From positions 744,001 to 808,000 of the forward strand of contig NZ_CP038853.1 in NCBI RefSeq assembly GCF_004792415.1: a stretch of 64,000 nt of DNA, written 5' to 3'. The notes below the pieces were generated by a model. The model worked only from the letters and a program-made list of their open reading frames with translations, did no database searches and was not told the origin of the DNA. How positions within the stretch are numbered: position 1 is the first letter of the stretch; each line of letters begins with the position of its first letter. Both the position numbers and the translations under genes were made by a program. The stretch is from Pantoea vagans (GTDB lineage Bacteria > Pseudomonadota > Gammaproteobacteria > Enterobacterales > Enterobacteriaceae). Shown here piece after piece: positions 29,464 through 39,096 of this stretch.

Positions 29464-30351
29464 ATGCAGGATACGGGTATGTTTGATGAGCTCAACAACG
29501 CGGGTAACTGGATAGTACGCAATCAGGAGCTGCTGATTAGCTATGCGGTAAACATTGTCGCAGCTATTGCGATTATCTTTGTGGGGATGATGATTGCACG
29601 CATCATCTCTAATACCGTTAATCGTCTGCTGCGCGCGCGTCATATTGATACGACCGTTGCTGATTTTCTGTCGGCGCTGGTGCGCTACGGTATTATCGCC
29701 TTCACACTTATCGCGGCACTCGGGCGCATTGGTGTCCAGACAACCTCGGTCATCGCCATCCTTGGTGCAGCCGGTCTGGCTGTCGGTCTGGCATTAAAAG
29801 ACTCTCTGTCAAACCTTGCTGCGGGCGTACTGCTGGTGATTTTCCGTCACTTCCGTGCCGGTGAGTTCGTTGATCTGGGTGGGATCATGGGTACGGTAAT
29901 GAACGTGCAGATCTTCTCCACGACGCTTAAGTCAGCCGACGGCAAGCGAGTGGTGGTACCTAACGGTAAAATTCTTGCCGGAAACATCGTTAACTTCTCG
30001 CGTGAGCCGGTTCGCCGTAATGAATTTATCATTGGCGTCTCTTACGATGCCGATGTTGATGAGGTTCTGACGCTGCTGCGTGAAGTGGTCGATGCTGACA
30101 GCCGTGTATTGCAGGATAAAGGCGTGCAGGTTGGTCTGAATGAGCTGGCCGCTTCTTCCATGAACTTTGTGGTGCGCTGCTGGAGCAACAGCGGCGATCT
30201 GCAGGACGTTTACTGGGACCTGCTGAAGAACTTCAAGCGTGCGCTGGATGGCAAAGGAATCGGTATTCCTTATCCGCAGATGGATGTGCATTTGCATCGC
30301 GTCAGACAGTCGGACGCAACCACGCCAGAAACTCAGCCGCAGGCGCAGTAA
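29464..30351 (+). CDS. mscS: Small-conductance mechanosensitive channel MscS
   Basis: Homoheptameric inner-membrane channel that releases solutes at hypo-osmotic shock. 295 residues; three N-terminal membrane helices, with TM3 [20 protein letters not shown] (101-120), then the cytoplasmic beta and alpha/beta vestibule. It aligns without gaps to E. coli MscS over the first 130 residues. The TM3 hinge Gln112-Gly113 of E. coli is Lys112-Asp113 here (codons AAA GAC). Gly121 is kept. AGGA lies upstream of the start. C-terminus is about nine residues longer and ends in a Pro/Gln-rich tail. Confidence 0.94.
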   Translation: MQDTGMFDELNNAGNWIVRNQELLISYAVNIVAAIAIIFVGMMIARIISNTVNRLLRARHIDTTVADFLSALVRYGIIAFTLIAALGRIGVQTTSVIAILGAAGLAVGLALKDSLSNLAAGVLLVIFRHFRAGEFVDLGGIMGTVMNVQIFSTTLKSADGKRVVVPNGKILAGNIVNFSREPVRRNEFIIGVSYDADVDEVLTLLREVVDADSRVLQDKGVQVGLNELAASSMNFVVRCWSNSGDLQDVYWDLLKNFKRALDGKGIGIPYPQMDVHLHRVRQSDATTPETQPQAQ

Positions 30352-30357
30352 CCGGTC

Positions 30358-30387
30358 AATGGGCGGCGCCCGTCGCCCATTAATTTT
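30358..30387 (+). terminator. Probable terminator after mscS
   Basis: AATGGGCG, 8-nt loop, CGCCCATT, then AATTTT, located 7 bp after the stop codon. Confidence 0.6.
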
Positions 30388-30475
30388 GCTAATCGCAGAT
30401 TAATTCTTTCAATTTCCGCTAATCATTTCCTCTCTTTATACTTCTTCGCATCTGACCATGTGAGGACGTAATGCT

Positions 30476-31099
30476 ATGATATCTCTCTACTTTCAGGGGC
30501 TTGCCCTCGGCGCCGCGCTGATACTACCGCTGGGGCCGCAAAACGCATTTGTGATGAATCAGGGTGTAAAACGTCAGTACCATCTGATGACGGCGGCACT
30601 CTGCTCGCTGAGCGATATTCTGCTGATATGCGGCGGCATCTTTGGCGGCAGCGCCTTGCTGAGCCAGTCTCCGCTGCTGCTGATGGTCATCACCTGGGCG
30701 GGCGTGGCTTTTCTGCTGTGGTATGGCTGGGGCGCGTTGCGCAGTGCTTTTCGCGGTGAGGCCGATCTGACGGATGGTGAGCCGTTAAAGCAGAGCAGGG
30801 GACGCATCATTGCGACGCTGCTGGCGGTAACCTGGCTCAATCCGCACGTCTACCTCGACACCTTTGTGGTGCTGGGCAGTCTTGGCGGTCAGTTGCCGAC
30901 CACCACGGCGCGTCAGTGGTTCGCGCTGGGCACCATCAGTGCGTCAATCCTCTGGTTCTTCGGCCTGGCCCTGCTGGCCGCGTGGCTCTCACCGCGCCTG
31001 CGTACCGCGAAAGCCCAGCGCATCATTAACCTGCTGGTGGGCGCGGTGATGTGGTTTATCGCCCTGCAGCTGGCGCGCCAGGGCATTGCCGGTTTTTGA
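30476..31099 (+). CDS. argO: Arginine exporter ArgO
   Basis: 207 residues, LysE superfamily, about six membrane helices. N-terminus [20 protein letters not shown] and the mid-protein [17 protein letters not shown] are typical ArgO. Exports arginine (and canavanine) from the cytosol. ArgP, encoded convergently two genes away, activates argO in E. coli. GAGG lies 10 nt before the start, and an overlapping two-codon mini-ORF ATG CTA TGA begins at 30471 (see findings). A -10-like TATACT is at 30437-30442. Confidence 0.95.
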   Translation: MISLYFQGLALGAALILPLGPQNAFVMNQGVKRQYHLMTAALCSLSDILLICGGIFGGSALLSQSPLLLMVITWAGVAFLLWYGWGALRSAFRGEADLTDGEPLKQSRGRIIATLLAVTWLNPHVYLDTFVVLGSLGGQLPTTTARQWFALGTISASILWFFGLALLAAWLSPRLRTAKAQRIINLLVGAVMWFIALQLARQGIAGF

Positions 31100-31243
31100 T
31101 CCCGGCTGCGATCCGTGGCGGTAATTGCCGCACCGCAGGCGAACTTTTGCCATAATGACCACTCAAAGCATGGCGCATACCGATGCGCTGTTGGGCTTCG
31201 CCGGTTGGAAGCCGTCATAGTGACCTTTTCAAGGAGGACTTTC

Positions 31244-31966
31244 ATGAAACTGAAAGCATTGGCTCTGGCCGCAATCATGAGCGCCGGGGCATTGCCTGGC
31301 GTACACGCTGATGAGTTACCTAACGGACCGCACGTGGTGACCTCAGGCAAGGCAACGGTCGATGCCCGTCCCGATATCGCGACGCTCTCAATCGTGGTGA
31401 ACGTGTCGTCGAAAGATGCTGCAGATGCGAAAAAGCAGGCGGATAGCCGGGTTGCGCAATATTTCGATTTTCTGCAGAAAAACGGCATTGAGAAGAAAGA
31501 TATCGATGCAGCTAACCTGAGCACACAGCCTGAGTATGATTACACCAAAGAGGGTAAATCGGTACTGAAAGGCTATCGTGCGGTGCGTCAGGTGCAGGTC
31601 ACCCTGCGTCAGCTGGACAAGCTGAACGATCTGCTGGACGGGGCGCTGAAGTCCGGTCTGAATGAGGTACGCAGCGTTGAGTTAGGCGTGGCAAACCCGG
31701 AAAGCTACAAAGAGCAGGCGCGTAAAGCCGCGATTAAAAACGCGACTCAGCAGGCCTCACAGCTGGCTGAAGGCTTCAACGCGAAGCTGGGATCCATCTA
31801 CAGCATTCGTTATCAGGTTGCCAACTATCAGCCGATGCCAATGAACCGCATGTATAAAGCGGCAGCCGCGGCAGATACGTCGGCGCAGGAAACCTACGAT
31901 CAGCAGAGCATCAACTTTGACGATCAGGTCGATGTGGTGTTTGAGCTCAAGCCCAACACGCCATAA
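31244..31966 (+). CDS. yggE: SIMPL-domain periplasmic protein YggE
   Basis: 240 residues from ATG 31244 (AAGGAGG ribosome site). Sec signal peptide MKLKALALAAIMSAGALPGV with cleavage near HADE. The rest is a SIMPL (DUF541) domain: VVTSGKATVDARPDIATLS at its start and typical KAAIKNATQQASQLAE helix. In E. coli YggE lowers intracellular oxidative stress by an unknown mechanism. Follows argO by 144 bp; the upstream part of the open frame is not coding. Confidence 0.92.
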   Translation: MKLKALALAAIMSAGALPGVHADELPNGPHVVTSGKATVDARPDIATLSIVVNVSSKDAADAKKQADSRVAQYFDFLQKNGIEKKDIDAANLSTQPEYDYTKEGKSVLKGYRAVRQVQVTLRQLDKLNDLLDGALKSGLNEVRSVELGVANPESYKEQARKAAIKNATQQASQLAEGFNAKLGSIYSIRYQVANYQPMPMNRMYKAAAAADTSAQETYDQQSINFDDQVDVVFELKPNTP

Positions 31967-31970
31967 TGCA

Positions 31971-31992
31971 AAACGGGGCTGATGCCCCGTTT
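31971..31992 (+). terminator. Hairpin terminator after yggE
   Basis: AAACGGGGC, loop TGAT, GCCCCGTTT, 4 bp after the yggE stop. Short T tract. Confidence 0.7.
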
Positions 31993-32043
31993 GAGATTGT
32001 TGACAAAACCTGGCCCGGTTCGCTGTGAGACGGTGACTGCACA

Positions 32044-32222
32044 GGAAACAGGGTCAGATCGGAAAGTCGCTAAGGCCAATCCCTGGCCGCTCGTCCCGCA
32101 CAATTACGCACCTCATCCCTGAGGTGCGCCCGTGACCGGGCCAACGCGTTGCGTTGTTCAAAAACGCTCCCGGCTTTTTTGTCCCAGGCCGCGGGACGCT
32201 TTCCTCTTCTGACCCTGTTCCC
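32044..32222. repeat. Structured palindromic element between yggE and argP (type unknown)
   Basis: A closing inverted repeat AACAGGGTCAGA (32047-32058) / TCTGACCCTGTT (32208-32219) encloses GGAAAG (32061-32066) / CTTTCC (32199-32204) and GTCCCGC (32093-32099) / GCGGGAC (32191-32197). Inside these lie hairpins GGCCA/TGGCC (32074-32088), CGCACCTCA/TGAGGTGCG (32107-32128), GCCCG/CGGGC (32128-32141) and GCGTT/AACGC (32151-32167). This is far more pairing than expected by chance. It could be a REP/MITE-like repeat or a structured RNA. It is flanked on both sides by terminators, and further out by TTGTTGACAAA (31997-32007) / TTTGTCAGCAA (32269-32279). The overlapping 70-codon minus-strand frame looks non-coding. 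Confidence 0.6.
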
Positions 32223-32282
32223 TTCGCGTTTAACTTTTCTGTTGTTGTAAGACTCCTGGTTATCCCGATTTGTCAGCAACAA

Positions 32283-32308
32283 AAAACGGGGCTTTCGCCC
32301 CGTTTTTG
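32283..32308 (-). terminator. Intrinsic terminator of argP
   Basis: AAAACGGGGC, loop on the plus strand TTTC, GCCCCGTTTT, with a run of A on the left that reads as T on the minus strand; 4 bp after the argP stop. Confidence 0.85.
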
Positions 32309-32311
32309 TTT

Positions 32312-33217
32312 TCAGGCTGCCACGTCATCCTGACGCAGCACCCGATGTCCATGCGCAATCAGCGCATCGGTCACCCGACGCATTAAGCGGCTCTCCGGCG
32401 CAAACCGATGCCAGTAGAGCATCCGGCGCTGACACAATCCCGGCGTCAAATCGATTAACTCACCGCTTGCCAGCTCACGCTCGATCTGAAGATGCGGGAT
32501 CATACAGCAGGTTGAACCCTGCCGCGCCATCTGCACAAAGGCTTCAGAGGAGTTCACGATGTGGCAGGGCACGCTGCCGGGTGAAAGATCAAAGTTCTGC
32601 TGCAGGAAGGCCTGATGCATATCATCAAGATGGTCAAACGCCACTGCAGGCGCTTTCAGCAGGGCTGAGCGGGTGACGCCGTTAGGGAAGAAGCGATCGG
32701 CAAAATCACGGGACGCGACAAACAGATAGTCGAGCGCGCCGAGCTGATCCACCAGGCAACTGGGCAGCGGCTGCGGCTGAATACTCACTGCACCTACTAC
32801 TTCACCCCGACGCAGACGCTCCTGAGTGCGGGTTTCATCTTCGACCTGCAGATTCAGACGGACAGGGGAATCTGCCAGCACATCTTTCAGCGCAGGCAGC
32901 AGCCAGGTCGCCAGACTGTCGGCATTGACCGCCAGCGACAGCAGTAGCGGCGTGGTGCCACTGTTCTCATCGCCCAGCCACTCCTCTTCCAGCAGCTCCA
33001 CCTGATGCAGCAACGCCAGCAGTTTTTGCCCCTGTTCAGTCGGACGCGGCGGCACGGTACGCACCAGCAGCGGCTGACCAAACAGGTTCTCCAGTTGCTT
33101 GATACGCTGTGAAACCGCCGATTGGGTGATACACAACTTTTGTGCGGCACGCTCAAAGCCGCGTTCGCGGATCACTGAATCCAGCGCCTGAAGCGTTCGA
33201 TAATCCGGGCGTTTCAT
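32312..33217 (-). CDS. argP: LysR-type regulator ArgP
   Basis: 301 residues. N-terminal winged HTH with [25 protein letters not shown], then a periplasmic-binding-like effector domain. Nearly identical in pattern to E. coli ArgP (IciA), which senses arginine and lysine and activates argO and several lysine genes. Start at 33217 has AAGGAGAG; the open frame reaches 33307 by chance. Convergent to argO-yggE and divergent from rpiA, the same arrangement as in E. coli except that scpABC (sbm) is missing. Confidence 0.96.
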   Translation of the reverse strand: MKRPDYRTLQALDSVIRERGFERAAQKLCITQSAVSQRIKQLENLFGQPLLVRTVPPRPTEQGQKLLALLHQVELLEEEWLGDENSGTTPLLLSLAVNADSLATWLLPALKDVLADSPVRLNLQVEDETRTQERLRRGEVVGAVSIQPQPLPSCLVDQLGALDYLFVASRDFADRFFPNGVTRSALLKAPAVAFDHLDDMHQAFLQQNFDLSPGSVPCHIVNSSEAFVQMARQGSTCCMIPHLQIERELASGELIDLTPGLCQRRMLYWHRFAPESRLMRRVTDALIAHGHRVLRQDDVAA

Positions 33218-33399
33218 TCTTCTTCTCTCTCCTTCAGGGTGGACGTCACTATGCCACAAAAGTGTCACCTGTGATGGCTCGCTTGTTTTTTGTGGACTGG
33301 CTTCCAAAGCGATAAATCCACGTCGGACAGCCGAGCATTTTCAGCAAGCCTTGTTTTATACTACGCGCACTTCGTTGTCGCACAGGTTTTAAACATACC

Positions 33400-34059
33400 A
33401 TGACCCAGGATGAACTGAAAAAAGCCGTTGGCTGGGCTGCACTTGACTATGTGCAGCCGGGCACCGTTGTTGGTGTAGGCACCGGATCCACCGCTGCCCA
33501 CTTTATTGATGCGCTGGCCACGATCAGGCATCAGATCGAAGGTGCCGTCTCCAGCTCCGACGCTTCTACCCAGAAGCTGAAAAGCCTGGGCATTCAGGTG
33601 TTCGATCTGAACGAGATTGACCTGCTGTCGGTTTACGTTGATGGCGCGGATGAGATCAACCCACAGATGCAGATGATCAAAGGCGGCGGCGCAGCGCTGA
33701 CGCGTGAAAAGATCGTAGCCGCGGTGGCCGAGACCTTTATCTGCATTGCTGACGCCTCAAAAGAGGTCGATGTGCTGGGGCGTTTTCCGCTGCCAGTCGA
33801 AGTGATTCCGATGGCGCGCAGTTACGTGGCGCGCCAGCTGGTGAAAATGGGCGGCTTACCTGAGTATCGTCAGAACGTGGTGACCGATAACGGCAACATT
33901 ATTCTTGATGTGCATAATCTGCGCATTCTCGATCCGATTGAGCTCGAAAAAACCATCAATGCCTTGCCTGGCGTCGTTACCGTTGGTCTTTTTGCCGCGC
34001 GCGGGGCCGATATCGCATTGATTGGCGGTCCTGATGGCGTGAAAACCATCAAAAAATGA
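33400..34059 (+). CDS. rpiA: Ribose-5-phosphate isomerase A
   Basis: Interconverts ribose 5-phosphate and ribulose 5-phosphate. 219 residues, E. coli length. Motifs [25 protein letters not shown] with catalytic Asp residues, and [14 protein letters not shown] with the catalytic Lys/Glu. Divergent from argP with 182 bp between starts. Products are shared with tktA. Confidence 0.97.
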   Translation: MTQDELKKAVGWAALDYVQPGTVVGVGTGSTAAHFIDALATIRHQIEGAVSSSDASTQKLKSLGIQVFDLNEIDLLSVYVDGADEINPQMQMIKGGGAALTREKIVAAVAETFICIADASKEVDVLGRFPLPVEVIPMARSYVARQLVKMGGLPEYRQNVVTDNGNIILDVHNLRILDPIELEKTINALPGVVTVGLFAARGADIALIGGPDGVKTIKK

Positions 34060-34338
34060 TCTGTCTGGCGCTGTAAAGGCGCCGGTTATTTCTGCCTGCA
34101 AATCATCTTTTCTCACGTCGGTGAAATTTGGTGACTTATGTCACATAACCGTCATCGACAGTAGGTTCGTTCTCTCTTCACCGCTGACATCATGATTTTG
34201 TCCGGCAATGTGCTGCTGTCAGCCGTTGCCGTGCTGGCTGCCGGGCAATCGTTTGTATTGCCGGACGCGATTTTTTTGATATTTTGACAGAAGGCTGGCT
34301 TATGGTAGTCCTCATTGAATGCTGAATAGGATCGGGAA

Positions 34339-35577
34339 ATGGCAAAGGTATCACTGGAAAAAGATAAGATTAAGTTCCTGCTGGTGGAAGGTGTCCATCA
34401 GAGCGCGCTGGAGAATCTGCGGGCTGCAGGCTACACCAACATCGAATTCCACAAGGGCGCACTGGACTCCGACGCGTTAAAAGCATCGATCCGCGATGCG
34501 CACTTCATTGGTATCCGTTCCCGCTCCCAGCTCACTGAAGAGATTTTTGCGGCGGCTGAAAAGCTGGTCGCCGTTGGCTGTTTCTGTATCGGCACCAACC
34601 AGGTTGATCTGCAGGCGGCTGCGAGCCGGGGTATTCCGGTATTCAACGCGCCGTTCTCGAATACCCGCTCGGTGGCAGAACTGGTCATTGGTGAGATGCT
34701 GCTGATGCTGCGTGGCATCCCCGAAGCGAATGCGAAAGCACACCGTGGTATCTGGAATAAGATTGCCAAAGGCTCATTTGAAGCGCGTGGCAAAAAGCTG
34801 GGTATTATCGGTTACGGCCACATCGGGATGCAGCTGGGCGTACTGGCAGAAAGCCTGGGCATGCATGTTTTCTTCTACGATATTGAAAATAAGCTGCCGC
34901 TGGGTAATGCCACCCAGGTACGCCATCTGGCCGATCTGCTCAACATGAGCGACGTTGTCAGCCTGCACGTGCCGGAAACCGCCTCTACACAGGATATGAT
35001 CGGTGCAGAGCAACTGGCGCAGATGAAACCCGGTGCGCTGCTGATTAACGCCTCACGCGGTACCGTCGTGGATATTCCGGCGCTGTGTGATGCCCTGGCC
35101 AGCAAGCATGTGGGTGGCGCAGCCATCGATGTCTTCCCGACCGAGCCTGCTACCAACAGCGAGCCGTTTATCTCTCCACTGAGTGAGTTCGACAACGTGA
35201 TCCTGACGCCACACATTGGCGGCTCGACAGAAGAAGCGCAGGAGAACATCGGAATTGAAGTAGCGGGTAAGCTGGCGAAATATTCCGATAACGGCTCGAC
35301 TCTCTCGGCTGTTAACTTCCCGGAAGTATCACTGCCGATTCACGGTATCAGCGCCAGTCGTCTGCTGCACATCCATGAAAACCGTCCCGGCGTGCTGACG
35401 GCCATTAACCAGATCTTCGCAGAGCAGGGCATCAACATCGCCGCGCAGTATCTGCAGACCTCGCCGTTTATGGGTTATGTGGTTATCGACATTGATGCAG
35501 AGCCAGAAGTGGCAGAGAACGCACTGCAGCTGATGAAGGCGATTCCGGGCACTATCCGCGCGCGTTTGCTTTACTAA
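34339..35577 (+). CDS. serA: D-3-phosphoglycerate dehydrogenase
   Basis: NAD-dependent first step of serine synthesis. 412 residues. Rossmann motif LGIIGYGHIGMQLG (about 153-166), catalytic triad region with LTPHIGGSTEEAQ, and a C-terminal ACT domain (HENRPGVLTAINQIFAEQGINI) that binds serine for feedback inhibition. GGATCGGG precedes the ATG. The 279-bp upstream gap contains TTGACA at 34284-34289, but I cannot assign a convincing -10. Serine feeds gcvTHP and one-carbon metabolism downstream. Confidence 0.97.
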   Translation: MAKVSLEKDKIKFLLVEGVHQSALENLRAAGYTNIEFHKGALDSDALKASIRDAHFIGIRSRSQLTEEIFAAAEKLVAVGCFCIGTNQVDLQAAASRGIPVFNAPFSNTRSVAELVIGEMLLMLRGIPEANAKAHRGIWNKIAKGSFEARGKKLGIIGYGHIGMQLGVLAESLGMHVFFYDIENKLPLGNATQVRHLADLLNMSDVVSLHVPETASTQDMIGAEQLAQMKPGALLINASRGTVVDIPALCDALASKHVGGAAIDVFPTEPATNSEPFISPLSEFDNVILTPHIGGSTEEAQENIGIEVAGKLAKYSDNGSTLSAVNFPEVSLPIHGISASRLLHIHENRPGVLTAINQIFAEQGINIAAQYLQTSPFMGYVVIDIDAEPEVAENALQLMKAIPGTIRARLLY

Positions 35578-35589
35578 GGGGATCTTTAC

Positions 35590-35619
35590 AGCCTGTAGCG
35601 TTTAGTGGCGCTACAGGCT
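35590..35619 (+). terminator. Hairpin after serA
   Basis: AGCCTGTAGCG, 8-nt loop, CGCTACAGGCT; perfect 11-bp stem 12 bp after the stop, but followed by ATTGAG rather than a T tract. Confidence 0.55.
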
Positions 35620-35739
35620 ATTGAGAAACCTGAATCTGATAAATCTGATCGTGTTTCCTGCGCTGTCTCGATCTCACCGCTAACAGGGCACAATTGCCAG
35701 CAATCTCAGGCGCTTCACCGTGCCTGTTTCTTAACAATT

Positions 35740-36348
35740 CTACTCCCACTGCCAGAGCTTTGACGGCGTCATCACCGCTGGCAAAGGCACATCCCATTCT
35801 GCAACCGGCAGGCTATCCACCTGCTGACAGTCGTGTGCCAGACCGACCGGCAAAAAACCGTGCTGCCGCCAGTTCTGTAGCGTGCGATCGTAGAAGCCTC
35901 CGCCCATCCCCAGTCGCTGCCCATGCTGATCAAAAGCCACCAGCGGCACCAGCATCAGATCCAGTTGATCAAGTGTGATCAACTGCCGGATATCGAGCGG
36001 CGGTTCAGGAATGCGCAGTTTATTCGGGACCAGTGGTGTATCGGGCGAGTAGCGCAGAAACAGTAAATTACCGGGGGAAAAAGGGTGTAAGACCGGCAGA
36101 TAGACCGCTTTCTTCAGATGCCAGAGCCGGGCAATCAGCGGACGGGTATTCAGCTCACCATCAACAGATAAAAACAGGGCAATATTGCGTGCAGTTGAGA
36201 GCGGGGCGTAGTTAAGGGCGAGTTCAGCGAGCTGTTCGGCGGCCTGAGCCTGCTGCTCATCCGTCATGGCACGACGCAGATGGCGCACCTGCTGACGAAT
36301 TTCCTGACGCTGTAACATTGAAGGTGATGACATGGAAGGTTCAGACAT
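35740..36348 (-). CDS. fau: 5-formyltetrahydrofolate cyclo-ligase
   Basis: ATP-dependent conversion of 5-formyl-THF to 5,10-methenyl-THF, recycling folate. 202 residues with the family motifs LPVLHPFSPGNLLFLRY, PLVAFDQHGQRLGMGGGFYDRTL and the C-terminal VMTPSKLW. The ATG at 36348 has GGGGAAAT upstream; later Met codons (36333, 36318) lack a ribosome site. Lies downstream of the 6S RNA gene on the same strand, as in E. coli where ssrS and fau (ygfA) are cotranscribed. Confidence 0.93.
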   Translation of the reverse strand: MSEPSMSSPSMLQRQEIRQQVRHLRRAMTDEQQAQAAEQLAELALNYAPLSTARNIALFLSVDGELNTRPLIARLWHLKKAVYLPVLHPFSPGNLLFLRYSPDTPLVPNKLRIPEPPLDIRQLITLDQLDLMLVPLVAFDQHGQRLGMGGGFYDRTLQNWRQHGFLPVGLAHDCQQVDSLPVAEWDVPLPAVMTPSKLWQWE

Positions 36349-36423
36349 GATTTCCCCGCCGTTTAAGCCGCTGTGCAGCGACTATAACATGTCGGTCCGG
36401 GGAAAAAAGCAGGACTACAGAAG

Positions 36424-36608
36424 GGAGATCTCCGAGATGCCGCCGTAGGCTGTAACCCTTGAACCCTTGGTTCAAGGTGAACATGCCGTCGTAACCATCA
36501 GGCTTCTCGGACGAACCGAGCATGCACACAGGTTACAGAGCGTCACATTCTGTTTTTTCGAAATATCGGCTCAGGGGACTGGCCCACATGCAAACATCTC
36601 AGAGAAAA
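36424..36608 (-). ncRNA. ssrS: 6S RNA
   Basis: On the minus strand the 5' region reads TTTCTCTGAGATGTTTGCA, continuing GGGCCAGTCCCCTGAGCCGA as in E. coli 6S RNA; the 3' half has CACCTTGAACCAAGGGTTCA and GGCGGCATCTCGGAGAT. The two ends pair (CTCTGAGATG with CATCTCGGAG) to give the long closing stem. Length about 185 nt. It binds sigma70 RNA polymerase as a promoter mimic in stationary phase. Located between zapA and fau as usual. Ends are approximate. Confidence 0.95.
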
Positions 36609-36648
36609 TTTACCTCACCGTTGCTGTAACGATAGCAACCATGAAGTT

Positions 36649-36978
36649 TTATTCGAACTTCGCACCCTCACGCTCAGAGATGCGACCTTGCTCAACCAGT
36701 GCCTGTTCTATCGTCTGCTGCAACATACGAATACGCTGTTCCATATTAGCAGCATAATCGCGCGTTTTCACTTTCTCTTGCGCCAGCTCGTGGCAGACGT
36801 TTAACGCGGCGATGAACACCAGTTGTTCTGTATTTGTGACTCTAGTGCGAACTTTTAGATCTTGCAACCGTTGATTGAGATCATCAGCCGCGCTATTGAG
36901 CGCATCTTGCTGCTCTGGCGGACAATTCACTCTCAACGAACGACCAAAAATTTGTAAATCTACCGGTTGTGCAGACAT
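36649..36978 (-). CDS. zapA: Cell division protein ZapA
   Basis: 109 residues from ATG 36978, the E. coli length. N-terminal beta motif [19 protein letters not shown], then a long C-terminal coiled coil ([20 protein letters not shown]). Binds and bundles FtsZ filaments at the division ring, bridging to ZapB. Ribosome site GGAAGG. Same strand as ssrS and divergent from ygfB; the frame's open extension to 37059 is not conserved. Confidence 0.95.
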   Translation of the reverse strand: MSAQPVDLQIFGRSLRVNCPPEQQDALNSAADDLNQRLQDLKVRTRVTNTEQLVFIAALNVCHELAQEKVKTRDYAANMEQRIRMLQQTIEQALVEQGRISEREGAKFE

Positions 36979-37148
36979 GCCACCTTCCTGACTGATTACT
37001 TCGCTCGCAACTCCCTTAGCAGTCAATGGCTTGGGAGGCGGGCAACTATATAGACCCACGAAATAAGATACAACCCCTTTTCTGGAAACCTTGAGGCAGC
37101 TAGTGGTAGCATAACACGAACTTATTCTGCCAACGACGATGAAAACTT

Positions 37149-37727
37149 ATGTCCTTACAGAACGCAACCCCCGATTACAACGCGCTCGCGGCTGTGCTCT
37201 CCCAGCAGGGCGTTGGCATGACGCCCGCGGAAATGCATGGCCTGCTGAGCGGGATCCTCTGTGGCGGTAACCAGGACACCAGCTGGAAGACGCTGGTACA
37301 CGATCTGGCTAACGAAGGCATGGCGTTTTCCCACACTCTTGCCGTGCCGCTGGCGGCGCTGCACGAGCACACGGCCACCACGCTGGAAGATGACGGCTTC
37401 CTGTTTCAGCTGATGCTGCCTGCTGACGATGACATCACTGTCTTTGACCGCGCAGATGCACTGGCAGGCTGGGTTAACCATTTTCTGCTCGGCCTGGGCG
37501 TAACACAGCCTAAACTGGATAAGGTCACCGGCGAAACCGGCGAAGCAATCGACGATTTGCGCACTATCGCCCAGCTGGGTTACGAAGAAGATGAAGACCA
37601 GGAAGAGCTGGAGCAGTCGCTGGAAGAGGTGATCGAGTATGTGCGTATCGCCGCACTGCTGTGCCACGATACGTTTACCCGTCCACAGCCCACCGCGCCA
37701 GAAGTGCAAAAACCGACGCTACACTAA
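37149..37727 (+). CDS. ygfB: YgfB family protein (UPF0149)
   Basis: 192 residues, starting [20 protein letters not shown]. All-helical, acidic C-terminus ([20 protein letters not shown]), ends PEVQKPTLH as in E. coli. In Pseudomonas a YgfB protein modulates an ampD homologue; its role in enterobacteria is unknown. It precedes pepP, ubiH and ubiI on the same strand and forms the standard ygfB-pepP-ubiH-ubiI unit. Confidence 0.94.
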   Translation: MSLQNATPDYNALAAVLSQQGVGMTPAEMHGLLSGILCGGNQDTSWKTLVHDLANEGMAFSHTLAVPLAALHEHTATTLEDDGFLFQLMLPADDDITVFDRADALAGWVNHFLLGLGVTQPKLDKVTGETGEAIDDLRTIAQLGYEEDEDQEELEQSLEEVIEYVRIAALLCHDTFTRPQPTAPEVQKPTLH

Positions 37728-37773
37728 TTTCAGGTCAACGCGTTTAACCGGTCAGTTTACAGGGAGTGCAGAG

Positions 37774-39096
37774 ATGATTTCACTGGAACGATACCTGCAG
37801 CGTCGTCAGGCGCTGCTGGCAAAGATGGCGCCTGGCAGCGCAGCGCTGATTTTTGCTGCGCCCGAAGTGACGCGCAGTAATGACACGGAATACCCGTTCC
37901 GCCAGAGCAGCGACTTCAGCTATTTCACCGGCTTTAACGAGCCGCAGGCACTGCTGGTACTGATCAAAAGCGATGAAAATCATAATCACAGCGTGCTGTT
38001 TAATCGCGTGCGTGACCCGGCAGCGGAAGTCTGGTCTGGCCGTCGGCTGGGCCAGGAGGCGGCTCCCGAAAAACTGGGCGTCGATCGTGCCTTACCCTGG
38101 AGTGATATCGGTGAACAACTCCACCTGCTGCTGAATGGCCTTGACGTCATTTACCATGCGCAGGGCGAATATGCCCATGCGGATACGCTGGTGTTCAGCG
38201 CGCTGGACAAGCTGCGTCGCGGTTTCCGTCAGAATCTCAGTGCGCCCGCTACCGTCACTGACTGGCGACCGTGGGTGCATGAAATGCGCCTGTTCAAAGA
38301 TGCAGAGGAGATTGCGCTGTTACGTCGCGCCGGGGAAATCAGTGCACTGGCGCATACCCGTGCCATGCAAACCTGTCAGCCCGGCATGTTTGAGTACCAG
38401 CTCGAAGGGGAGATTCATCACGAGTTTACCCGTCACGGCGCGCGTTATCCCTCCTATAACACCATTGTGGGTGCTGGTGAGAACGGCTGCATTCTGCACT
38501 ACACCGAAAACGAAAGTGAAATGCGCGACGGCGATCTGGTCCTGATCGATGCAGGCTGTGAATTCTACGGCTATGCGGGCGATATCACCCGCACCTTCCC
38601 GGTTAACGGCAAATTCAGCCCGGCGCAGCGCGCGATTTACGACATCGTGCTGGCTTCGCTGAACCGATCGCTTGAGATGTTCCGCCCTGGCGTCAGCATT
38701 CGTGAAGTGAATGATGAAGTGGTGCGAATCATGATTACCGGTCTGGTTGAACTGGGCATTCTTGAAGGCGACGTTGATACCCTGATCGCTGAAGAATCGC
38801 ATCGCCAGTTTTACATGCATGGCCTGGGGCACTGGCTGGGACTGGATGTGCACGATGTTGGTCACTATGGCACGCCGAGCCGCGACAGGATTCTGGAGCC
38901 AGGTATGGTGTTAACCGTCGAGCCGGGTCTTTATATCGGGCCGGATGCGGACGTGCCCGCACAGTATCGCGGCATCGGCATCCGAATTGAAGATGACATT
39001 GTCATTACGGAAGATGGCATTGAGAATCTCACCGACAGCGTGGTGAAAGAGGCCGATGAGATTGAAGCACTGATGGCGGCGGCAAAACAGGCATGA
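37774..39096 (+). CDS. pepP: Xaa-Pro aminopeptidase P
   Basis: 440 residues of the M24B family. Removes N-terminal residues before proline, in the cytosol. Mn ligands: IDAGCEFYGYAGDITRTF (two Asp), MHGLGHWLGLDVHD (His), MVLTVEPGLYI (Glu) and GIRIEDDIVI (Glu). Start 37774 (MISLERYLQRRQ) has AGGGAG; the open frame extends back into ygfB by chance. Stop overlaps the ubiH start (ATGA). Confidence 0.96.
   Translation: MISLERYLQRRQALLAKMAPGSAALIFAAPEVTRSNDTEYPFRQSSDFSYFTGFNEPQALLVLIKSDENHNHSVLFNRVRDPAAEVWSGRRLGQEAAPEKLGVDRALPWSDIGEQLHLLLNGLDVIYHAQGEYAHADTLVFSALDKLRRGFRQNLSAPATVTDWRPWVHEMRLFKDAEEIALLRRAGEISALAHTRAMQTCQPGMFEYQLEGEIHHEFTRHGARYPSYNTIVGAGENGCILHYTENESEMRDGDLVLIDAGCEFYGYAGDITRTFPVNGKFSPAQRAIYDIVLASLNRSLEMFRPGVSIREVNDEVVRIMITGLVELGILEGDVDTLIAEESHRQFYMHGLGHWLGLDVHDVGHYGTPSRDRILEPGMVLTVEPGLYIGPDADVPAQYRGIGIRIEDDIVITEDGIENLTDSVVKEADEIEALMAAAKQA

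Noticed and set aside
32070-32282. 70-codon minus-strand frame inside the structured element
   Set aside because: Basic low-complexity translation; the DNA is better explained by its inverted repeats.
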